From positions 972,858 through 1,009,993 of the forward strand of contig NZ_CP016199.1 of the NCBI RefSeq assembly GCF_002243385.1: a DNA stretch of 37,136 nucleotides, given 5' to 3'. Positions 32,149 through 37,136 of the stretch are shown here, piece by piece. The number at the start of each line of letters is the position of its first letter. Positions within the stretch are counted from its first letter, which is position 1. The notes under the pieces are model-generated. The model made no database searches. It was not told where the DNA came from and saw only the letters and a program-made list of their open reading frames with translations. The position numbers and the translations under genes were made by a program. This DNA comes from Mogibacterium pumilum. Lineage in GTDB: Bacteria; Bacillota; Clostridia; Peptostreptococcales; Anaerovoracaceae.

Positions 32149-32185
32149 GTATAAAATAACAGTATCACTTTATAGGAGGAATATT

Positions 32186-33667
32186 ATGCAGCAGATTAAG
32201 TGCCCTAAGTGCGGCGAAGCATTTCAAATAGATGAAGCTGGTTACGCAGCTATTGTAAAGCAAGTAAGGGATAAAGAATTTAATAACGAGATAAAGCGTG
32301 CTGAGGAACAGTACAAAGACGATAAAGCTGCAGCAGTAAATCTTGTTAAGATAGAGACTGAAAAGAAGATCCAGGAACTTATTACAGACAAAGAGCAGGA
32401 AATAATCAAACTTCGTGCCAATATAGATGCGTATGAGAAAGAAAAGGCTTTAGCAATTAGTGAAGCGGTGCAGCAGAAGGAATCTGAGTACAGGAAGTTA
32501 GTCGATGAAAGAGACGCAGAGTACCGCAAGTCTGTAGCCTCGAAGGACGAAGAAAATTCGCTGAAGAAGGAAGCACTACAGGAAACTATTGCAGCTAAAG
32601 AGCAGGAGATAATCAAACTTCGTGCTAGCATCGAGGCCTATGATAAAGAGAAAGCATTAGCAATTAGTGAAGCGGTACAGCAGAAGGAATCTGAGTACAG
32701 GAAGTTAGTCGATGAAAAAGACGCAGAGTACCGCAAGTCTGTAGCATCGAAGGATGAAGAACTTTCACTAAAAAAAGAACAGCTTCAAAGGCTTTCTGGC
32801 GATCTAAAGGTTAGTGAAAAGCAGGCTGAACTGAACATACAGGTGCTTAAGGATGAGTATGAGACAAAGCTTAAGATGAAGGATGAACAGATTGACTACT
32901 ATAAGGACCTTAAGGCACGCCAGTCTACCAAGATGCTCGGAGAGACTCTCGAGCAGCACTGTGAGATAGAATTTAATAAGCTCAGAGCGACGGCTTTTCA
33001 GAATGCTTACTTTGAAAAGGATAATGATGCGAGGAGTGGAAGCAAGGGAGATTATATATTTAGTGAGAAAGACGAAGCTGGTCTTGAGGTCGTTTCTATC
33101 ATGTTCGAGATGAAAAATGAGATGGATACGACGGCAACAAAGCATAAGAATGAAGACTTTTTTAAGGAATTAGATAAAGATAGAAAAGAAAAAAAGTGTG
33201 AATACGCAGTTCTTGTATCGATGTTAGAAGCAGATAATGAGTACTACAATCAGGGTATTGTAGATGTTTCTCACAGATATGAGAAGATGTATGTTATAAG
33301 ACCACAATTCTTTATACCTATTATCTCATTGCTACGCAATATGGGATACAACTCCCTAAAATACAAGCAGGAGCTGGAGTCGATTAAAGCGCAGAACGTT
33401 GATATTACTCATTTTGAAGAGGACATGGAGAGCTTCAAAAGTGCATTTGCGAGAAACTATGACATTGCGTCTAGAAAGTTTCAAGAGGCGATTGATGAGA
33501 TTGATAAATCTATAAATCACCTTGAGAAAATTAAGAAAGCGCTGACTTCATCTGAAAAAAATTTGAGGCTTGCGAATAACAAAGCGGAAGATCTGACGAT
33601 TAAGAAGTTGACAAAAAATAACCCGACAATGCAGGAGATGTTCAAATCGCTTGAAAAGAGTGAATAA
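32186..33667 (+). CDS. DUF2130 family coiled-coil protein
   Basis: 493 residues. The start at 32186 has ATAGGAGG upstream. The N-terminus has a CPKCG half zinc knuckle, followed by about 200 residues of charged coiled coil that contains a 69-residue tandem duplication. The C-terminal part (about 255-440) is the DUF2130 domain: [33 protein letters not shown] and [13 protein letters not shown]. The acidic and lysine residues in that core (D, E and K in strand positions) recall restriction-endonuclease-like nucleases such as RmuC relatives, but activity is unproven. A trailing helical segment ([11 protein letters not shown]) closes the protein. Confidence 0.85.
   Translation: MQQIKCPKCGEAFQIDEAGYAAIVKQVRDKEFNNEIKRAEEQYKDDKAAAVNLVKIETEKKIQELITDKEQEIIKLRANIDAYEKEKALAISEAVQQKESEYRKLVDERDAEYRKSVASKDEENSLKKEALQETIAAKEQEIIKLRASIEAYDKEKALAISEAVQQKESEYRKLVDEKDAEYRKSVASKDEELSLKKEQLQRLSGDLKVSEKQAELNIQVLKDEYETKLKMKDEQIDYYKDLKARQSTKMLGETLEQHCEIEFNKLRATAFQNAYFEKDNDARSGSKGDYIFSEKDEAGLEVVSIMFEMKNEMDTTATKHKNEDFFKELDKDRKEKKCEYAVLVSMLEADNEYYNQGIVDVSHRYEKMYVIRPQFFIPIISLLRNMGYNSLKYKQELESIKAQNVDITHFEEDMESFKSAFARNYDIASRKFQEAIDEIDKSINHLEKIKKALTSSEKNLRLANNKAEDLTIKKLTKNNPTMQEMFKSLEKSE
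32390..32761 (+). repeat. Tandem duplication inside the DUF2130 gene
   Basis: Two copies of a 165-bp segment, 32390-32554 and 32597-32761, are offset by exactly 207 bp (69 codons). They are nearly identical over stretches such as [18 protein letters not shown], with a few mostly synonymous or conservative changes. The duplication lengthens the coiled coil without breaking the frame and looks recent. Confidence 0.85.
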
Positions 33668-33680
33668 ATTGTGTTAGAAT
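33651..33680 (+). promoter_or_regulatory. Promoter inside the 3' end of the DUF2130 gene
   Basis: -35 TTGAAA (33651-33656), an 18-bp spacer, and an extended -10 TGT then TAGAAT (33675-33680), 34 bp before the next gene. Confidence 0.6.
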
Positions 33681-33714
33681 ACTTAACTAGATTAATTAGA
33701 AAAGGAATAGTGAA

Positions 33715-34125
33715 ATGAGCAAAGGTAAGCAGAGACCACCACAATACATAAGACAGTCTAAGGGCTATCAGCAGAATCTATATAAGAAGCAGATGAAGGA
33801 GCAGGATATTCAGGTTCCAAAGTCTATCAACATTGAGAAGATCACAAAGATAAATCGAATTCTAGGAATCGTTTGGGTTGCTTTGATTTTCGTGTGCGGA
33901 TTCTTCTGGACATGGATTGCAGCAGCAGTTCTTGCTGTAGCTGGTGCCGTTTATATGGGCGGATTCTTCGCGTATATGAGCAATTATTCCAAGAAGTATC
34001 TTGGCGCTTACAAGAAGATGGGGGTGCCGAAGGAGATGTATATGAAGCAGCTTAAGAAGAATGGCACAGATGCAAAGAGCATGGAGAGAATGTCTAAACT
34101 TTGGGATAAGATTAAAGTAGATTAA
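33715..34125 (+). CDS. Small basic membrane protein of unknown function
   Basis: 136 residues. A basic, glutamine-rich N-terminus (MSKGKQRPPQYIRQSKGYQQ) leads to two membrane helices (about 48-66 and 68-88), and a basic C-terminus (KMGVPKEMYMKQLKKNG...KLWDKIKVD) follows. Both ends carry many positive charges and would face the cytosol. A GGAAT site precedes the ATG. No family is recognised. It has its own promoter inside the preceding gene and a terminator 90 bp downstream. Confidence 0.65.
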   Translation: MSKGKQRPPQYIRQSKGYQQNLYKKQMKEQDIQVPKSINIEKITKINRILGIVWVALIFVCGFFWTWIAAAVLAVAGAVYMGGFFAYMSNYSKKYLGAYKKMGVPKEMYMKQLKKNGTDAKSMERMSKLWDKIKVD

Positions 34126-34218
34126 TTTTATAATTAAGATGAATCTTACAAAGAAAAACAGGATAATAGCTGGATTGAAAGATGCTGTTATTACAAATAT
34201 TTATAGCAAGACAAACGA

Positions 34219-34245
34219 AAAGAGGGGCGAAAGCCTCTCTTTTTT
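34219..34245 (+). terminator. Intrinsic terminator
   Basis: AGAGGGGC, loop GAAA, GCCTCTCT with one G-T pair, then TTTTT. It ends the transcript of the small basic membrane protein. Confidence 0.8.
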
Positions 34246-34354
34246 AATAATAAACGCTGAAATAATCAGTTATTGGAGATATATCAGTTCGACCATTAAA
34301 AATTATTAAACACACGATTGAAAAACAACTATAATATTTTTTTAACAAAGTCGG

Positions 34355-34382
34355 TTGACTATAATATAACGAGCGATATAAT
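34355..34382 (+). promoter_or_regulatory. Promoter of the dehydratase cluster
   Basis: -35 TTGACT (34355-34360), a 16-bp spacer, and a consensus -10 TATAAT (34377-34382), about 40 bp before the activator gene. Confidence 0.7.
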
Positions 34383-34423
34383 AAAATTGTACATAGATGA
34401 ATACAATATAAGGGGGATATCAG

Positions 34424-35209
34424 ATGTATACTCTTGGACTAGACATAGGATCTACAACATCTAAAAGTGTAATACTTGAAGATGGCAAAAGAATAGTTGC
34501 GAAATCCCTTAGTGTTGGAGGCCTTGGAACTTCTGGCCCAGAGGAAGTTATGAGTGAACTTATGGAGAAATCAGGGCTATCGAAAACTGATACCTCGTGC
34601 ACTGTTATAACCGGATATGGAAGAAATAAATATAGAGGCTGCGACCTGGAAGTGAGCGAACTAACATGTCATGCGCTAGGAAGTCAAATTATTTTTCCTG
34701 AGGCTAGAACTGTAATAGACATTGGAGGACAGGATGCAAAGGTTATCTGTCTTAATGATACGGGACGAATGACAAACTTCGTAATGAACGATAAATGTGC
34801 TGCAGGAACGGGTAGATTTTTAGATGTGATGGCTAACATTTTACGAACAGATATATCTGAACTAGAGGTGCTAGCATCAAAAGCAGATAAACCAGCTACT
34901 ATCTCTAGCACCTGCACGGTATTTGCTGAATCTGAAGTAATTAGCCAGCTTGCAAATGGAGAAAGCAGAGAGAATGTAATTGCAGGTATCTGTAACAGCG
35001 TAGCGTCAAGGGTTAGCGCCTTAGCTAGAAGGGCTGGCATTAAAGAGAAGGTATGTATGTCTGGAGGCGTTGCAAAGAACGGAGCAGTGAGGAACGCTAT
35101 GAGCAAGGCTCTCGAAGTTGAAATAGAGTATGATCCACTTGCACAGTATTTTGGAGCGATAGGTGCTGCTGTATATGCATATAAAACTCAATTAAAGAAT
35201 AATATATAA
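34424..35209 (+). CDS. 2-hydroxyacyl-CoA dehydratase activator
   Basis: 261 residues. It is an iron-sulfur ATPase that uses ATP to inject one electron at very low potential into the dehydratase. The ASKHA nucleotide-binding fold is clear: GLDIGSTTSKSVI at 5-17, TVIDIGGQDAKVI at 96-108 and CMSGGVAKN near the C-terminus. The two cysteines that hold the [4Fe-4S] cluster between subunits are Cys125 (NDKCAAGTGRF) and Cys164 (SSTCTVFAESE). AGGGGG precedes the ATG. The two dehydratase subunits follow, as in the hgdCAB and fld clusters. Confidence 0.93.
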   Translation: MYTLGLDIGSTTSKSVILEDGKRIVAKSLSVGGLGTSGPEEVMSELMEKSGLSKTDTSCTVITGYGRNKYRGCDLEVSELTCHALGSQIIFPEARTVIDIGGQDAKVICLNDTGRMTNFVMNDKCAAGTGRFLDVMANILRTDISELEVLASKADKPATISSTCTVFAESEVISQLANGESRENVIAGICNSVASRVSALARRAGIKEKVCMSGGVAKNGAVRNAMSKALEVEIEYDPLAQYFGAIGAAVYAYKTQLKNNI

Positions 35210-35273
35210 TTGCTTTTGCTGCTCTCGAGGGCAGTAAAAAATTTACCTATATTAAGTTATTAAATTAACGAAA

Positions 35274-35302
35274 TTAACAATGTTCAATATAGACTGTATT
35301 AA
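35274..35302 (+). promoter_or_regulatory. Possible internal promoter before the dehydratase alpha subunit
   Basis: -35 TTAACA (35274-35279), a 17-bp spacer, and -10 TATTAA (35297-35302) in a 146-bp AT-rich gap. A weak hairpin, CTGCTC/GGGCAG with loop TCGA, lies upstream near 35219-35234. Together they might let dehydratase subunits be made in excess of the activator. Confidence 0.35.
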
Positions 35303-35355
35303 AAGTCAAATAAAATTTATTAAATGATTAACAAAATAAATGAGGAGGTATGGTT

Positions 35356-36600
35356 ATGGCAGAGGAAATCAAAAAGCCTAAGAAGACAATTGATCCTAAT
35401 TCAGCTAAATTCAAGCTTGGTAAAATCGCAGGAGATGCTTTTGCAAGTGCGATTGAAGCTAAAAAGGAAGGCGTTCCTGTTGCTTGGGTTTCGAGCAACT
35501 TTCCGGTAGAGATTCCAGAGACTCTCGGGATTGCCACTGCTTATCCTGAAAATCAGGCTGCAGGAATTGCTGCTCGTGGTGCTGGAGAAAGAATGTGTAA
35601 CGTTGCAGAAGCAGATGGTTATTCAAATGATATCTGTGCTTATGCGAGAGTGAGCCTTGCATATGCCAAACTCAAGGAATGTCCGGAACAAGACGTTGCG
35701 ATGCCAGATGTGCTTCTATGCTGCAACAACATCTGTAATTGCATGATTAAGTGGTACGAGAATCTGGCAAGAGATTTAAATATCCCAATGATAATCCTCG
35801 ACATACCATTTAATCCAGATTACGAAGTATCTGACTCTGAAGTTGAGTATGTATCTGCCCAGTTTTGGGATGCAGTTCATCAGCTTGAGCACTTATTTGA
35901 CCTAAAGTGGGATGACGAAAAATTCAAGCAGGTAACTGGATTCAGCTGCAGAGCAAGCAGAGCTTGGCTCGATGCAACAGCACAGGCCAAATATGTTCCA
36001 TCTCCATTCAATGGTTTCGACCTACTAAATCACATGGCTGTAATGGTTACGGCAAGAGGCAAGGAAGAAGCAGGTGAAGCGATGGAGACACTGCTCAAGG
36101 AGTACAAGGAGAATCACCTGAATGGAACAAGTACTTTTAGAGCAGAGGAAAAGTACAGAATTATGTTCGAAGGAATCGCTTGTTGGCCATATCTGAGAGC
36201 AACTTCGCATGGTCTCAAGGATAGAGGCATCAACATGGTAACTACGATTTACGCAGATGCTTTCGGTTTCGACTATCATTCATTTGAAGAGATGATTAAA
36301 GCTTACTGCAGCGTGCCAAACGCTATTAATCTCGAGAAGTCGAGAGACAAGAGGATTAAGCTTTGCAAGGATAATCACGTCGAAGGTTTGCTTGTGCATA
36401 CCAACCGTTCCTGCAAACTATGGAGCGGATTCATGTATGAGATGAGCAGACAGATAGGAGAAGCGTGCGATATACCGGTTACAAGCTTTGACGGAGATCA
36501 GGCGGACCCACGAAACTTCTCTGAAGCACAGTATGACACGAGAGTACAGGGGCTCATGGAGATTATGGAATCTAACAAAGCTGAGAAAGGAGATAAGTAG
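35356..36600 (+). CDS. 2-hydroxyacyl-CoA dehydratase, alpha-type subunit
   Basis: 414 residues from the ATG at 35356, 8 bp after GAGGAGG; an ATG six bases earlier is too close to it. With its partner it removes water from a (R)-2-hydroxyacyl-CoA by a ketyl-radical route. Conserved cysteines for the [4Fe-4S] cluster region are seen in GYSNDICAYAR (Cys94) and LLCCNNICNC (122-129). The C-terminal SFDGDQADPRNFSEAQYDTR is a signature of HgdA/HadB/FldB-type subunits. The substrate (2-hydroxyglutaryl, 2-hydroxyisocaproyl or aryllactyl) cannot be told from sequence here. Confidence 0.92.
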   Translation: MAEEIKKPKKTIDPNSAKFKLGKIAGDAFASAIEAKKEGVPVAWVSSNFPVEIPETLGIATAYPENQAAGIAARGAGERMCNVAEADGYSNDICAYARVSLAYAKLKECPEQDVAMPDVLLCCNNICNCMIKWYENLARDLNIPMIILDIPFNPDYEVSDSEVEYVSAQFWDAVHQLEHLFDLKWDDEKFKQVTGFSCRASRAWLDATAQAKYVPSPFNGFDLLNHMAVMVTARGKEEAGEAMETLLKEYKENHLNGTSTFRAEEKYRIMFEGIACWPYLRATSHGLKDRGINMVTTIYADAFGFDYHSFEEMIKAYCSVPNAINLEKSRDKRIKLCKDNHVEGLLVHTNRSCKLWSGFMYEMSRQIGEACDIPVTSFDGDQADPRNFSEAQYDTRVQGLMEIMESNKAEKGDK

Positions 36601-36602
36601 CT

Positions 36603-37136
36603 ATGACATACAGTTCAATTAAAGAGTTTCATGAGATAGCATCATCTCCTCGCAAGCAGATGGATAAATATCTTGCTGAAGGCAAGAAGATTGTACTCAC
36701 TGTCCCATATTACACACCAGATGAAATCATGCATTCAATGGGGCTTGTGCCAATGGGAACATGGGGAACTGACATGGAGCTAAATAGGTCGAAGGAATAC
36801 TTTCCTGCATTTATGTGCTCTATCGTGCAGACTATCCTTGAGCTCGGAATTGCCGGCAAGTTCGAAGGTGCGAGTGCTATCATAATTCCATCTCTTTGTG
36901 ACACTCTTAAGACTATGGGCGAGAACTGGAAGTACGCAGTTCCGGATATCAAGTTCATCCCGATGACTTACCCTCAAAACAGAAAGCCTGTATATGGAAT
37001 CAACTATACGAAAGCAGGTTATGAAAGGGTTATCAAAGACCTAGAGGAGTGTACCGGAGCGAAGTTCTCGATGGAGAAGCTGGCTGAATCGAATAAGCTT
37101 TATAACGAACACAACGAAGCGATGAGACGCGTGGAC
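36603..37136 (+). CDS. 2-hydroxyacyl-CoA dehydratase, beta-type subunit, cut by the window edge
   Basis: 178 codons from the ATG at 36603 to the right edge with no stop. The start lies two bases after the alpha-subunit stop, with AAAGGAG ten bases upstream, so the subunits are translationally coupled. It begins MTYSSIKEFHEIASSPRKQM. The family core follows: YYTPDEIMHSMGLVPMGTWG, the cysteine region PAFMCSIVQTILELG, and IIPSLCDTLKTMGENWK with a likely cluster cysteine. It matches HgdB/HadC/FldC-type subunits. The C-terminal half lies outside the window. Confidence 0.9.
   Translation, partial: MTYSSIKEFHEIASSPRKQMDKYLAEGKKIVLTVPYYTPDEIMHSMGLVPMGTWGTDMELNRSKEYFPAFMCSIVQTILELGIAGKFEGASAIIIPSLCDTLKTMGENWKYAVPDIKFIPMTYPQNRKPVYGINYTKAGYERVIKDLEECTGAKFSMEKLAESNKLYNEHNEAMRRVD

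Overview
The window looks like chromosome from a low-GC, anaerobic Firmicute of the class Clostridia. The evidence is the tig-clpP-clpX-lon-engB block, a reverse rubrerythrin beside a PerR-type regulator, formate-tetrahydrofolate ligase, and a 2-hydroxyacyl-CoA dehydratase cluster typical of amino-acid fermenters. The gene content would suit a Family XIII/Anaerovoracaceae-type oral or gut anaerobe, but that placement is a guess from gene content.

Layout. (1) 1-3420 is an AT-rich accessory patch. It holds the remains of three IS3-family elements around a two-gene cassette (a secreted 265-residue protein of unknown function and a 55-residue membrane protein), followed by two 67-bp structured repeats. 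(2) 3425-9571 is housekeeping: divergent serA and serC for serine synthesis with overlapping promoters, a penicillin-binding-protein-5-like protein that has lost its catalytic motifs, uvrC, and a DUF1292 gene. (3) 9637-18338 carries tRNA-Leu(CAG), murI, a CYTH phosphatase and the protein-quality-control run tig, clpP, clpX, lon, then engB and hpt. (4) 18455-22103 has a small orphan gene, a Nudix hydrolase, a Xer-type recombinase with an eroded active site, a miniature group II intron lying just behind its terminator, and pepT on the opposite strand. (5) 22427-27921 has a YitT membrane protein with a YheO-type regulator, fhs, and a large M24 aminopeptidase. (6) 28327-31540 has a POT peptide transporter, a DtxR/MntR-type regulator, and a PerR-type regulator with rubrerythrin; both regulators have recognisable operator sequences at their own promoters. 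(7) 31738-34125 has two small membrane proteins around a DUF2130 coiled-coil protein. (8) 34424 to the right edge is the start of a 2-hydroxyacyl-CoA dehydratase operon (activator and alpha subunit complete, beta subunit cut by the edge).

How the genes fit together. PepT, the M24 aminopeptidase and the POT transporter form a peptide-use theme, consistent with fermentation of peptides and amino acids, and the dehydratase cluster is a reductive route for 2-hydroxy acids made from amino acids. The PerR regulator, rubrerythrin and metal-dependent regulator form an oxygen and metal stress module.

The most unusual things seen are the DacF-like protein lacking all three catalytic motifs, the Xer-like recombinase lacking the catalytic Lys and both His, the roughly 294-nt ORF-less group II intron with apparently intact domains V and VI, and the IS-bounded secreted-protein cassette. 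I saw no CRISPR array, rRNA or complete mobile element.
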